NCBI GenBank assembly: GCA_004557075.1
Contig: SFEX01000011.1
Location: forward strand, 1-57,062
Direction: 5' to 3'
Source of the DNA: Clostridiales bacterium
GTDB lineage: Bacteria; Bacillota; Clostridia; Oscillospirales; Oscillospiraceae
Length of the DNA stretch: 57,062 bases
Below are positions 17,374-26,027 of this stretch, piece after piece. The position numbers were made by a program, and so were the translations under genes. The first letter of the stretch is position 1, and each line of letters opens with the position of its first letter. The notes beneath the pieces were generated by a model. It ran no database searches, had not been told where the DNA came from, and was given only the letters and a program-made list of their open reading frames with translations.

Positions 17374-17649
17374 CTACTGCTCGTTAAAAGTCAGAGCCTC
17401 GGCCGCGAGCTTTGTTCCAAGGCAAAAGCCGTTGCAGAACGACTGCTCGCAGAGCACGGTTATGTACTCCTCTATGCAATCGAAGTATTTTTCAAATAGT
17501 GCTTTTCCCTTTTCGTCAAGGTATTCTTCAAGCCTGTCGCCATTGCGTTGTAATAAACGCTCAAGCTCCTTTAGCTCGGGATCGTTCATCCCCGTATAAC
17601 TGGAAGGTTCAAGCTCCCCGTGAAAAAGCCGAATTATCGTGTTGGTCAT
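17374..17649 (-). CDS. Small DUF6809-like protein
   Basis: 91 residues, predicted all-helical. The pattern LFHGELEPSS near the start, a central LLQRNGDRLEEYLDEKGKAL and a glycine-containing end FCLGTKLAAEAL resemble the DUF6809 family, small proteins often found near mobile or regulatory loci; function unknown. GGAGGTG precedes the ATG at ideal spacing, and a terminator follows, so it is a genuine single gene. It is divergent from the 61-residue ORF. Confidence 0.65.
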   Translation of the reverse strand: MTNTIIRLFHGELEPSSYTGMNDPELKELERLLQRNGDRLEEYLDEKGKALFEKYFDCIEEYITVLCEQSFCNGFCLGTKLAAEALTFNEQ

Positions 17650-17751
17650 GTTTTCACCTCCACAATTGATTTTATGCTATACTGGCAGAAAATATTGACC
17701 GTGATACTGGTCTAAAATTAGCAGAAAATTAATTTTGGAGGTAGTTTTACT

Positions 17752-17937
17752 ATGGTGGATTATAAGAAAATGTATATTGTTCTTTGTGCTGCCGCTGATG
17801 AAGCAATCAGCGCCTTGGAACAAAGCTCTTTACCGGCATATGTTATCGCAGATAATTTGCGTTTTGCACTGCTGAAGGCAGAAGAAATTTACACAGATTG
17901 TAATAGCGGCGATGAAGCAGCAGAGGCAATCAAATGA
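17752..17937 (+). CDS. Small hypothetical protein (61 aa) ending inside a hairpin
   Basis: The ATG follows GGAGGTAGTTTTACT, a good ribosome binding site, and the composition (two predicted helices, many acidic residues at the C-terminus) is protein-like. I do not recognise a family. Its stop codon TGA (17935-17937) is the first triplet of the right arm of the repeat hairpin at 17923-17944, so the last residues EAIK are encoded by the repeat element. Confidence 0.55.
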   Translation: MVDYKKMYIVLCAAADEAISALEQSSLPAYVIADNLRFALLKAEEIYTDCNSGDEAAEAIK

Positions 17938-17944
17938 TTGCCTC
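17923..17944 (+). terminator. Hairpin terminator, copy 4, overlapping a stop codon
   Basis: GAGGCAATCA / TGATTGCCTC followed by CGTTGTTCG; the T-run is weaker than in the other copies. Confidence 0.6.
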
Positions 17945-17951
17945 CGTTGTT

Positions 17952-18018
17952 CGTTTATATTCCATTGTCTATAATCGGGCTGACGCAATATAGATAACTT
18001 CAAATGCAGCAACGGATA
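17952..18018 (-). repeat. Dispersed intergenic repeat, reverse-oriented copy
   Basis: On the - strand it reads CCGTTGCTGCATTTGAAG then GCGTCAGCCCGATTATAG and ACAATGGAATATAA, nearly identical to the corresponding part of the 8.05 kb copy. Lies just beyond the 3' end of the LysM-GH18 gene. Confidence 0.65.
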
Positions 18019-18024
18019 AAAAGA

Positions 18025-19155
18025 TCAAACGATTTTTTCCACGCTGTATGTGCCCTCGAGGACTGCAAAGCCTGCGCGGTTGCGCAGGTTTATCGTCCAG
18101 AAGCTTATACCCGCAAGATTATACTCCGATACGAGCTCGAGCCGCGCCCTGACGCTGCGCGCGTCCTCAAACCACACCTCGTGCCGAACGCCGGAGGGGT
18201 CAGTGTAGTTGAAAAACGGTGCCTTGGCCGTATCGTCAAATTTTATTTCCGCATACACGGAGGCGGCGAGATTTGCCGCTGCCGCGTTTGATATGACAGA
18301 CGCCGCCTGACCCTGCTTCCACGGCAGAGTCCAGTTATAGCCGTAGTTGGAAAAGCCCAGCAGTATCTTGCCGGGCGGTATTTTCGTCACGGCGTATTCT
18401 ATGACCTTGCGCATCCTGTTAACGGGCGATACTGCCTGCGGCGCGCTGTAGGTATAGCCCCACTCGTAGGTCATGATGATGACCCTGTCGCAGTAGCGGC
18501 CGTGCGCGGCGTAGTCGTGGCCGGTGTACAGTATCCCGTATTGTTCGTCCGATTCCTTCGGCGCGATGGCGCTGCTCAGGTAATAGCCCTTCTCGTGGAG
18601 AGTTCCCGACAGCCTGCGCAGAAAATTGTTGTATCCCTCCCGGTCGTAAGGATACACATACTCGATGTTGAGATTGACGCCGTAGTAGCCGCGCTGCCGC
18701 AGCGCCGCTAAAATATTCGTCACGAGCGTATCCTGAACCGCCATATCCGTGAATATGCTGTGGGCAATATCGCTGGAGAAGCCGCCCGAGGGTGCGATAT
18801 TCGTGAGCGTCAGCAGCGGCGCCGTGCTGTTTGCGTAGGCCTTTTTTATCATCCTCTCGTCCTCGATGGGCGTTATGCCCCCGGCCGAGTCTATCTGCCA
18901 CGAAAACGGGCACAGGAAGGTCATCTGCGGCAGCACCTCGTCAAGCTGCTCGCTTGAGATATTCGGATAGGCGTAGCCGTTGACCTCGATCTCGGCCTTT
19001 GGGCTTTGCATGTCGGGTATGACAAGCGCCTGCCCCACACTGAGCCTGCTCGGGTCGGATAGCTGGTTTATGTAAGCGATATCGTCTGCGGACGCTCCAA
19101 ATTTTCGGGCGATCGAATACAGTGAATCTCCCCTGCGCACAATATAAATTTTCAT
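18025..19155 (-). CDS. LysM-GH18 spore-type cortex-lytic/germination protein (YaaH/SleL-like)
   Basis: 376 residues. One LysM peptidoglycan-binding repeat at 1-47 (IVRRGDSLYSIARKFG ... LVIP), then a GH18 domain to the end (ITLTNI-like strands, MTYEWGYTYSAP, LLGFSNYGYNW). In GH18 enzymes the catalytic motif is DxxDxDxE or a shortened form; here it is NLNIE (161-165), keeping the catalytic Glu165 but with Asn in place of the central Asp. Members such as YaaH/SleL act on spore cortex muramic-lactam peptidoglycan. GAGGTGATGGT precedes the ATG. No signal peptide, which fits spore-coat-associated members. Confidence 0.87.
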   Translation of the reverse strand: MKIYIVRRGDSLYSIARKFGASADDIAYINQLSDPSRLSVGQALVIPDMQSPKAEIEVNGYAYPNISSEQLDEVLPQMTFLCPFSWQIDSAGGITPIEDERMIKKAYANSTAPLLTLTNIAPSGGFSSDIAHSIFTDMAVQDTLVTNILAALRQRGYYGVNLNIEYVYPYDREGYNNFLRRLSGTLHEKGYYLSSAIAPKESDEQYGILYTGHDYAAHGRYCDRVIIMTYEWGYTYSAPQAVSPVNRMRKVIEYAVTKIPPGKILLGFSNYGYNWTLPWKQGQAASVISNAAAANLAASVYAEIKFDDTAKAPFFNYTDPSGVRHEVWFEDARSVRARLELVSEYNLAGISFWTINLRNRAGFAVLEGTYSVEKIV

Positions 19156-19192
19156 ACCATCACCTCATATATAAGAATATGAGGTTCGGTCG

Positions 19193-19657
19193 TCATATGT
19201 GTCTGCCGTTGAGCTTTGCGCCAATGAGTTCGTCGCCGTCATAGCTCAGCTTGAGCGAGAAAAACGGCTCGTTTTCATCGAGCAGGCGAAGAAATATCTT
19301 ATCGCCCTCCCAGAGCGTGAGCCTTTTTAGCTCCGATTTTTTTATCCACTCAAGCACACCCTCGTCGCAGGGGCCAATATCGCCCTCGAAAGCGTCGGCA
19401 GTGAACAGGTGCATGTATTCCGAGGCGCATTTTGTGTTCACAAAGGTCACGATGCCTCGGTAGCGCCATGAAGTCAGGCGCAGCCCCGACTCCTCGTAAA
19501 CCTCCCGCAGCAGGCACTCCTCCGGGCTCTCGTCCTCCTCGAACTTGCCGCCGAGACCTATCCATTTGTCGCGGTTTATGTCGTTTTCCTTTTTCACTCT
19601 GTGGAGCATGAGGTACTCGTCCCCGCGCTCGATATAGCAAAGTGTTGTATTGATCAT
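19193..19657 (-). CDS. NUDIX hydrolase (MutT/8-oxo-dGTPase-like)
   Basis: 154 residues with a complete Nudix box GKFEEDESPEECLLREVYEESGL region (about 36-58; the key residues are G, E, REVYEE and G). The N-terminus NTTLCYIERGDEYLMLHRVKKENDIN resembles the 8-oxo-dGTP/YjhB-like nucleotide hydrolases. Such enzymes hydrolyse nucleoside diphosphates linked to another moiety. Start supported by GGTGAT. It precedes the LysM-GH18 gene on the same strand with a 37-base gap. Confidence 0.88.
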   Translation of the reverse strand: MINTTLCYIERGDEYLMLHRVKKENDINRDKWIGLGGKFEEDESPEECLLREVYEESGLRLTSWRYRGIVTFVNTKCASEYMHLFTADAFEGDIGPCDEGVLEWIKKSELKRLTLWEGDKIFLRLLDENEPFFSLKLSYDGDELIGAKLNGRHI

Positions 19658-19684
19658 AATATCACCCGAATTAAGTATAGCATA

Positions 19685-19710
19685 AAAAAGCAGCCTTGCG
19701 GCTGCTTTTT
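19685..19710. terminator. Terminator of the V-ATPase operon
   Basis: AAAAAGCAGCC / GGCTGCTTTTT with loop TTGC, 5 bases after the subunit D stop codon; symmetric A/T flanks. Confidence 0.9.
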
Positions 19711-19714
19711 ATGC

Positions 19715-20365
19715 TTATTTGTAGTTGTGCGCGTTTTGCAGGACCATTTCCTTGACCTTGAGAAGTCTGACCTTGGTGGAGTTTTCGTTCTCCTCAAGCT
19801 TCATGGTGATGTACTTGATGTTCGTCTCAAGCTCGGGGATCATGACGTACTCAAGCGCGTTTACGCGGCGGCGGGTCTTTTCGATCTCCTCCGCTAAAAG
19901 CTGCATGGTTTTTTCGACCTGTGCAAGCTCGAGCATATCCTCGAACACCTTCGCCATCTGGCTGAGCGCGTCGTCAAGCTCGCCGGAGGTCTGCGCAAAG
20001 CCGTAGGGATAGATCTCCGAAGGGTCGTTGTTCTTGGTCTTGAAGGAGTACTGAGGTACGTTGACGCTCATGATATTCTTAAACTCCATACCCAGCTCAA
20101 CGCTCTGGCGCGGATACAAAAGCGCCTGTTCGAGCATCTCGGGACTCATTATCGCGCTTGCCACCTGAAGGGAGGCGAACGCTTCCGTCAAGCCCTGCTC
20201 GACACGCTCGCGAAGCGATTTATTGAGCTTTACCACGTCAAGAAACTGGCGCATCAGCTCATCGCGCTTATCCTTCATCAGCTTGTGGCCGCGTCGGGCG
20301 GTCTTGAGCCTGCCCTTGAGCTGCTTGAGCATCATTCTGGTGGGAGCTATAGTGGTGCTTGCCAT
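19715..20365 (-). CDS. ntpD: V-type ATP synthase subunit D (central stalk)
   Basis: 216 residues, two long helices at each end (for example LMKDKRDELMRQFLDVVKLN near residue 30-50 and RRVNALEYVMIPELETNIKY near 165), the classic coiled-coil rotor shaft. Starts MASTTIAPTRMMLKQLKGRL as family members do. Last gene of the operon; GGGGGAGG ribosome binding site. Confidence 0.95.
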   Translation of the reverse strand: MASTTIAPTRMMLKQLKGRLKTARRGHKLMKDKRDELMRQFLDVVKLNKSLRERVEQGLTEAFASLQVASAIMSPEMLEQALLYPRQSVELGMEFKNIMSVNVPQYSFKTKNNDPSEIYPYGFAQTSGELDDALSQMAKVFEDMLELAQVEKTMQLLAEEIEKTRRRVNALEYVMIPELETNIKYITMKLEENENSTKVRLLKVKEMVLQNAHNYK

Positions 20366-20377
20366 AAAGCCTCCCCC

Positions 20378-21745
20378 TTACTTCATGTATTTCTCGATCA
20401 GCTCGGGTTTTATACGCTTCAGCTCTGCTCTGGGCAGGATGCTCAGCAGCTTCCAGCCGAGGTCGAGAGTCTCTTCAATGCTGCGGTTTGTGGTGTTGCC
20501 CTGATTGACGTATTCCTTTTCAAACTCGTCTGCGAATTTTGCAAAGAGCTTATCGTCGTCAGACAGCGCCGCCTCGCCGAGTATGGTCATCAGCTCCTTG
20601 GCGTCCTTGCCGCGTGAATATGCGGCGAAGAGCTGGTTCATGGTGCCGGAGTGATCCTCTCGGGTCTTGCCCTCGCCAATGCCCTTATCCTTCAGTCGGC
20701 TCAGGGACGGGAGAACGTCAACGGGAGGCACGATGCCCTTGCGGTGCAGGTCGCGGCTGAGGATGATCTGACCCTCGGTGATGTAGCCGGTAAGGTCGGG
20801 GATGGGGTGGGTCTTGTCGTCCTCGGGCATGGTCAGGATGGGGATCATGGTGATCGAGCCCTTGCAGCCTATGCGGCGGCCGGCGCGCTCATACATGGTC
20901 GCAAGGTCAGTGTACAGGTAGCCGGGGTAGCCGCGGCGTCCGGGTACTTCCTTCTTCGCGGCGGAGACCTCACGCAGAGCCTCGGCGTAGTTTGTGATAT
21001 CGGTTATGATGACAAGAACCTGCATATCCTTCTCAAACGCAAGGTACTCGGCTGCCGTCAGAGCCATACGCGGAGTTGCGATACGCTCAACGGCGGGGTC
21101 GTTTGCAAGGTTTGAGAAAACGACGGTACGGTCGATAGCGCCGGTGCGCTTGAAGTCCTCGATGAAGTATTCCGATTCCTCAAAGGTGATGCCGACAGCC
21201 GCGAACACGACAGCAAAGTTCTCGCCGTCGCCGAGCACTCGTGCCTGACGCGCTATCTGCGCCGCCAGAGCCGCATGGGGCAGGCCGGAGGCGGAGAATA
21301 TCGGCAGCTTCTGGCCTCTGACGAGGGTGTTCAGTCCGTCGATGGTGGAAACGCCGGTCTGGATAAATTCGGCGGGATATGCGCGGGCAGCCGGGTTCAT
21401 GGGCATGCCGTTAATGTCGCGATATGCCTCCGCAAGCAGCTCCGGGCCGCCGTCGATAGGTCTGCCCATGCCGTTGAATACGCGGCCGAGCATATCCTCG
21501 GAAACGCCAAGCTCCAGCGGGTGGCCGAGGAAGCGAACCTTTGTCTCGGCAACGTTTATGCCCTGCGCGGAGTCAAAAAGCTGAACGACAGCCTTATCGC
21601 CCTCGACCTCGAGCACCTTGCCGCGGCGCACTTCGCCGTTGGGCAGCTCTATCTCGGCCAGCTCGTCGAAAGTGACGCCCTCGACCTGCTCGACGACCAT
21701 AAGGGGATTTGCTACCTCTCTGATAGTCTTATAATCTTTAATCAT
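20378..21745 (-). CDS. ntpB: V-type ATP synthase subunit B
   Basis: 455 residues, the expected length. Non-catalytic nucleotide-binding-like subunit alternating with A in the V1 hexamer. It contains PIFSASGLPHAALAAQIARQ where A carries the Walker A loop, and the conserved GRRGYPGYLYTDLATMYERAG. Overlaps subunit A by ATGA, so translation is coupled. Confidence 0.96.
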   Translation of the reverse strand: MIKDYKTIREVANPLMVVEQVEGVTFDELAEIELPNGEVRRGKVLEVEGDKAVVQLFDSAQGINVAETKVRFLGHPLELGVSEDMLGRVFNGMGRPIDGGPELLAEAYRDINGMPMNPAARAYPAEFIQTGVSTIDGLNTLVRGQKLPIFSASGLPHAALAAQIARQARVLGDGENFAVVFAAVGITFEESEYFIEDFKRTGAIDRTVVFSNLANDPAVERIATPRMALTAAEYLAFEKDMQVLVIITDITNYAEALREVSAAKKEVPGRRGYPGYLYTDLATMYERAGRRIGCKGSITMIPILTMPEDDKTHPIPDLTGYITEGQIILSRDLHRKGIVPPVDVLPSLSRLKDKGIGEGKTREDHSGTMNQLFAAYSRGKDAKELMTILGEAALSDDDKLFAKFADEFEKEYVNQGNTTNRSIEETLDLGWKLLSILPRAELKRIKPELIEKYMK

Positions 21746-23511
21746 GCGTCCTCGCCTCCTTCGATAACCGCCGCGATCTCTGCCTTCATGCTCGCAAGGA
21801 TATCGGCGTACTCTTCCTTGTACTTATCGGGGGCAACCATCTTGGCGCGGCCGATTCTGGCCTTGGACGGGATGGCGAAAAGCGCTTTCATATCCGCGCC
21901 CTTGTCAAGAGCTGCGCGGCTCATTTCGTCAAAGGAGAGTATGAGATCCATGAGCTCGAACTGCTTGCCGTATGAGGAGTATGCGTCCTCGTCAACGAAC
22001 GCATTCTGCTGCAAGAAGTCCTCGCGCAGCATTTTTGCCGTTTCCATTGTAAGGCGGTCGGCCGGCCCCAGCGCGTCCTGTCCGACCAGACGGACGATCT
22101 CCTGAAGCTCGTTCTCCTCCTGGAGGATGTGCATCGCCTTATCGCGGTTTGCCATGTATTTCGGGCCAAACTCCTTGCCGTACCACGGTGCAAGCGTGTC
22201 AAGATACAGCGAGTAAGAGGTCAGCCAGTTGATCGCGGGGAAGTGACGGGCATAGGCCAGAGAAGAATCCAGCGCCCAGAAGACCTTGACGATTCTCATT
22301 GTCGCCTGCGAAACAGGCTCGGAGATATCGCCGCCCGGAGGCGAGACGGCTCCGATGGCCGTTACAGAGCCCTGACGGGAATCGCCGCCGAGGCACTCGA
22401 CGCAGCCCGCGCGCTCGTAAAACTGTGCTATACGCGAGGCAAGGTAGGCCGGATAGCCCTCTTCGCCGGGCATCTCCTCGAGACGGCCGGACATCTCACG
22501 CAGAGCCTCGGCCCAGCGGGAGGTTGAGTCTGCAAGGACCGCCACGTCGTAGCCCATATCGCGGAAATACTCCGCTATGGTGATGCCCGTGTAGATCGAC
22601 GCCTCACGCGCCGCGACAGGCATATCCGATGTATTTGCTATAAGCACGGTGCGCTTCATAAGAGGCTCGCCGTTTCGGGGGTCTGTCAGCTCAGGGAACT
22701 CCATGAGAACGTCGGTCATCTCGTTGCCGCGCTCGCCGCAGCCGATGTAGACGACGATATCAACGTCAGACCACTTTGCAAGCTGGTGCTGAACAACGGT
22801 CTTGCCCGAGCCGAAAGGGCCGGGAACGGCGGCGGTGCCGCCCTTTGCGATGGGGAAGAGCGTATCAATGATACGCTGGCCGGAGTTCATGGGGCGCGAG
22901 GGGACGAATTTTTTGGCGTAGGGTCTGTTTATACGAACAGGCCAGCGCTGGAGCATTGTAAGATTGTGCTTAACGCCCTTGTCGTCCTCTAACACAGCGA
23001 CGGTTTCAGTCACGGTGAAGCTGCCGGCTTCAACAGACAGCAGAGTACCGCTAAGCTGCGGGGGCACCATTATCTTGTGCGATATTGCGCTTGTCTCCTG
23101 CACGGTGCCGATAACGTCGCCGCCGGAGAGCTTATCGCCCGCCTTTGCCACGGGTACGAAGTCCCATTTCCTGCTGCGGTTTAGCGCAGGGACGTCGGTG
23201 CCGCGGCTTATCGTCGCGCCGGAGAGCTCGCGTATCTCCGGCAGGGGGCGCTGTATACCGTCGTATATATTCTCAAGCATACCCGGTCCAAGCTCGACCG
23301 ACATCGGCATGCCCGTAGTCTCGACCGCCGCGCCGGGGCCGAGGCCGGAGGTCTCCTCATAAACCTGGATGGAGGCCTTATCTCCGCTCATATTAAGTAT
23401 CTCGCCTATAAGTCTCTGGGAGCCGACACGCACAACGTCGGATACGTTTGCATCGCTCAGGCCCTCCGCAACCACAAGCGGGCCGGAGACTTTGATGATA
23501 GTTCCGCTCAT
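21742..23511 (-). CDS. ntpA: V-type ATP synthase catalytic subunit A
   Basis: 589 residues. Catalytic V1 subunit that hydrolyses or makes ATP. Walker A GPFGSGKT near residue 230, then ADSTSRWAEALREMSGRLEE, the signature of catalytic A subunits, and the longer non-homologous insert typical of A over F1-beta. Order upstream: subunit F. Confidence 0.97.
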   Translation of the reverse strand: MSGTIIKVSGPLVVAEGLSDANVSDVVRVGSQRLIGEILNMSGDKASIQVYEETSGLGPGAAVETTGMPMSVELGPGMLENIYDGIQRPLPEIRELSGATISRGTDVPALNRSRKWDFVPVAKAGDKLSGGDVIGTVQETSAISHKIMVPPQLSGTLLSVEAGSFTVTETVAVLEDDKGVKHNLTMLQRWPVRINRPYAKKFVPSRPMNSGQRIIDTLFPIAKGGTAAVPGPFGSGKTVVQHQLAKWSDVDIVVYIGCGERGNEMTDVLMEFPELTDPRNGEPLMKRTVLIANTSDMPVAAREASIYTGITIAEYFRDMGYDVAVLADSTSRWAEALREMSGRLEEMPGEEGYPAYLASRIAQFYERAGCVECLGGDSRQGSVTAIGAVSPPGGDISEPVSQATMRIVKVFWALDSSLAYARHFPAINWLTSYSLYLDTLAPWYGKEFGPKYMANRDKAMHILQEENELQEIVRLVGQDALGPADRLTMETAKMLREDFLQQNAFVDEDAYSSYGKQFELMDLILSFDEMSRAALDKGADMKALFAIPSKARIGRAKMVAPDKYKEEYADILASMKAEIAAVIEGGEDA

Positions 23512-23528
23512 ACAGATACCTTTCTTTC

Positions 23529-23852
23529 CTAATTATTTTCAAGAATGTTCGTGCCGATCGCGCGCTCGACCGCCTGGTTGAGCGCCGTGAGGCCGAGACC
23601 GAGGCTGCCCTCTCTGCCGGGGATAAGGATTATCGCGGGCTTGGGGCTGTCCTTGAATTTATCTATCTCCTGACTAAGCTGCGCGGCAAGACCCTCTTCG
23701 ATGTAGATTATCGCCACATCCTCCCTGTCGCGGGTAAGAGTGCGGAGCACTTTTTTTGCCTCATCCGCATCTGCAACGGGGTAAGCCTCAAGCCCTAAGG
23801 CCGTGAAGCCCATGACGGTCTCGCGTCCGCCTATGACCGCAATTTTAAGCAT
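23529..23852 (-). CDS. ntpG: V-type ATP synthase subunit F
   Basis: 107 residues. Rossmann-like IAVIGGRETVMGFTALGLEA start, then IIYIEEGLA and AIILIPG, which are the F-subunit marks (called NtpG in Enterococcus). I prefer the ATG at 23852, because family members start M-K/L-I-A-V-I-G; an in-frame GTG at 23861 is too close to AAAGGA. It overlaps the end of subunit C. Confidence 0.9.
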   Translation of the reverse strand: MLKIAVIGGRETVMGFTALGLEAYPVADADEAKKVLRTLTRDREDVAIIYIEEGLAAQLSQEIDKFKDSPKPAIILIPGREGSLGLGLTALNQAVERAIGTNILENN

Positions 23853-24849
23853 ATAGATCACGCATCCTTTCGCGGATAGTGTCGGGTGCTATGCCCGCAA
23901 GGAAGCCGGTCAGTATCATGCGCACTGCGGTGGTCTCGCCCTCCACGGCGGCAAGATACGCTATGACCGGAGCCTCGCCGAAGGCGACAAGGCGCGCGTT
24001 TGTGAGGTGCGCCGTCACCGCGTTATCGCAGGCAAGCTCAAAATCCGTCATTCTTCCGCCGTTTACCGCTTCCGCGCCGAGGGCGGCGGCTGCGGCAAGG
24101 CCGGTGTTTGCAAACAGCGCCGCAAGCGCCTCGCCGGAGCTTGACGCTGCCGCAACGCGGCCGACATCGGTGTTTCCTCCGGGCACAAGGGCAAGCTTCA
24201 GGAAGTCTGCGTCCTTGCCCATGCGCATGGTGCGCACCGCGCTTCTGAGGTTTGCGCTGTCTATCAGGATGCCGGCATAGCCCTTGAGAAACTTGCTTCC
24301 GAGCTTTTCTGCCGCGTTTTGCAGCTCCGCAAAATACGCCTTGTCAAGAACGAAATCCGCAAGCTGGGGATTTGCCGTTCTCGCCAGAACGCTCTTGGCC
24401 TGCACTATGGCATCGGCCAGCACGGGCGGCACGGAGGTGAATTTTTCCTCCGTGATGCTCTTTGTGAGCACCTGCGCCGAAACTCTGCCGGAGCCCGACA
24501 GGAGATCCTCGCGCTCTGTCGCCGCCGCCTCGGATTTGAGAAGCGTTTTAGCGTTGTGGTAATCGTATTTCATGCGAAATACCTCGACAGGCTCGGGGTC
24601 GGGCGACATTCTCGCGATCTCCGCAAATATCTCCGCTCTGCGCTCGGCAAGGGCGGTATCGACCTGCTTTGCGTTCATGCCGGAGAAGTCCTCATAGCCG
24701 CAGTCGGTCAGTATTTTGGCCGCCTCATCGAACGAGGCTGTGTCTATCATGCGCTCGGCCTTTTCGCGGGTGAGCATTTTCGCCTCTCTTGCCCTGAGCA
24801 TTGCCGAGAGATACAGGTATTTTTCCCTGACGCACTTATTCTTTGACAA
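23845..24849 (-). CDS. ntpC: V-type ATP synthase subunit C (central socket)
   Basis: 334 residues, all-helical, joining the central stalk to the membrane ring. The first residues YLYLSAMLRAREAKMLTREK and the repeated three-helix segments fit the V0-d/AtpC family. The start codon is TTG at 24847-24849, backed by GGGAGGG at good spacing. Confidence 0.92.
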   Translation of the reverse strand: MSKNKCVREKYLYLSAMLRAREAKMLTREKAERMIDTASFDEAAKILTDCGYEDFSGMNAKQVDTALAERRAEIFAEIARMSPDPEPVEVFRMKYDYHNAKTLLKSEAAATEREDLLSGSGRVSAQVLTKSITEEKFTSVPPVLADAIVQAKSVLARTANPQLADFVLDKAYFAELQNAAEKLGSKFLKGYAGILIDSANLRSAVRTMRMGKDADFLKLALVPGGNTDVGRVAAASSSGEALAALFANTGLAAAAALGAEAVNGGRMTDFELACDNAVTAHLTNARLVAFGEAPVIAYLAAVEGETTAVRMILTGFLAGIAPDTIRERMRDLYA

Positions 24850-24888
24850 TTTGTTCCCTCCCTTTTCGGGATGTACGCCGCAAGGCGT

Positions 24889-25488
24889 TCATTCAAACAG
24901 CACTGCCGCCACTTTGGCCGACAGGCTGCCGCGCTGCTGCTCAATAAGGGTATCGACCGCGCAGTTTACCTCGATACCGCCGTGGCGCAGGAGCAGTCCT
25001 ACCGCTATATCCGCGGTATCCTCGCTGACGGTGAGCTTTCCGGGCACACCCTTTGCGGCGAGCAGCTCGTTTGCCGCCTTGCAGACCGCCTTGCCGTGAG
25101 CTGCCTTATCCCTCTCGTTGAGCACGATCTCCTCCATTCCGCTCGAAGCGGCGTCGGAGGCCATGCGCGCGAGGAATGCGGCATATTTCTCGGCGGGAAG
25201 CTCTGCGACCTCTCTGCGGGCTTCGTCGAAGGCTTCCGCGACCATCTCCTGCTTCAGGGCGAGGACGCTTTTCTTCGACTCCATCTCCGCCATGCGCTTC
25301 TGGCGCGTAACGAGGTCTTCACACTCGGCCTTGCCTGCGTCAACCAGTCTCTGATGCTCGGCAAGCGCTTTGGCAAAATAGGAAGCGCGGATCTGCTCGG
25401 CATCCTTGGCGGCCTTTGCGAGAACGGTCTGAGCCTCGGCGGCAGCCTCGGCTTCGATATGCGCTATTATTTTTTCAGTACCTTTCAT
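24889..25488 (-). CDS. ntpE: V-type ATP synthase subunit E (peripheral stalk)
   Basis: 199 residues with an N-terminal coiled coil rich in Ala, Glu and Lys (about 1-80) and a C-terminal alpha/beta head. With the G/H subunit it forms the peripheral stalk. AGGACTTTACA precedes the ATG. Confidence 0.9.
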   Translation of the reverse strand: MKGTEKIIAHIEAEAAAEAQTVLAKAAKDAEQIRASYFAKALAEHQRLVDAGKAECEDLVTRQKRMAEMESKKSVLALKQEMVAEAFDEARREVAELPAEKYAAFLARMASDAASSGMEEIVLNERDKAAHGKAVCKAANELLAAKGVPGKLTVSEDTADIAVGLLLRHGGIEVNCAVDTLIEQQRGSLSAKVAAVLFE

Positions 25489-25528
25489 TGTAAAGTCCTG
25501 CCTTCTTGTCTATATTTCCGATATAAAA

Positions 25529-26011
25529 TCAGATGAACAGCAGCATCATCATGGATGCCAGCAGAGACAGGATGGCGTAGAACTCAACAGTGACGCAGAG
25601 GATCATGCCCTTTGCCCAGTGGTCGGGGTTCTTGGCGAGCAGATTTACGGATGCTGCGGCGACCTTGCCCTGTCCGATAGCGGAAACGAGACCGCCGATG
25701 GCCATGGGCATGCAGGCTGCGAAGTAGCGGCAGCCGTCAACAAAGCTGAGGTTTGCTGCGGTTCCGTCGAGCAGACCCATATTCATGATGGCGACGAAGA
25801 ACACGACCAGACCGTAAAGGCCCTGGGTGCCGGGGACGACCTGAAGTATCATTGCTTTACCGAACTTTGAGGGATCCTCGGTGATGAGACCTGCGCCTGC
25901 TTCACCGGCAATACCGGTACCTACCGCCGAGCCTGCGCCGGCCATGCATGCTGCCAGACCCGCGCCGAGAAGACCTATTGCAAGGCCAGAATGTGCGAAC
26001 AAAAATTCCAT
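25529..26011 (-). CDS. ntpK: V-type ATP synthase subunit K (rotor ring proteolipid)
   Basis: 160 residues, four helices from two fused hairpins. The second hairpin holds the ion-carrying Glu in TVEFYAI. The ligand set known from the sodium-binding E. hirae NtpK is kept: Thr and Gln in VPGTQGLYG, Gln in IGQGKVAAA and the Glu. This suggests sodium rather than proton coupling. Strong ribosome binding site AGGAGGAAA, as expected for a high-copy ring subunit. Confidence 0.95.
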   Translation of the reverse strand: MEFLFAHSGLAIGLLGAGLAACMAGAGSAVGTGIAGEAGAGLITEDPSKFGKAMILQVVPGTQGLYGLVVFFVAIMNMGLLDGTAANLSFVDGCRYFAACMPMAIGGLVSAIGQGKVAAASVNLLAKNPDHWAKGMILCVTVEFYAILSLLASMMMLLFI

Positions 26012-26027
26012 CTTTATTTCCTCCTGA

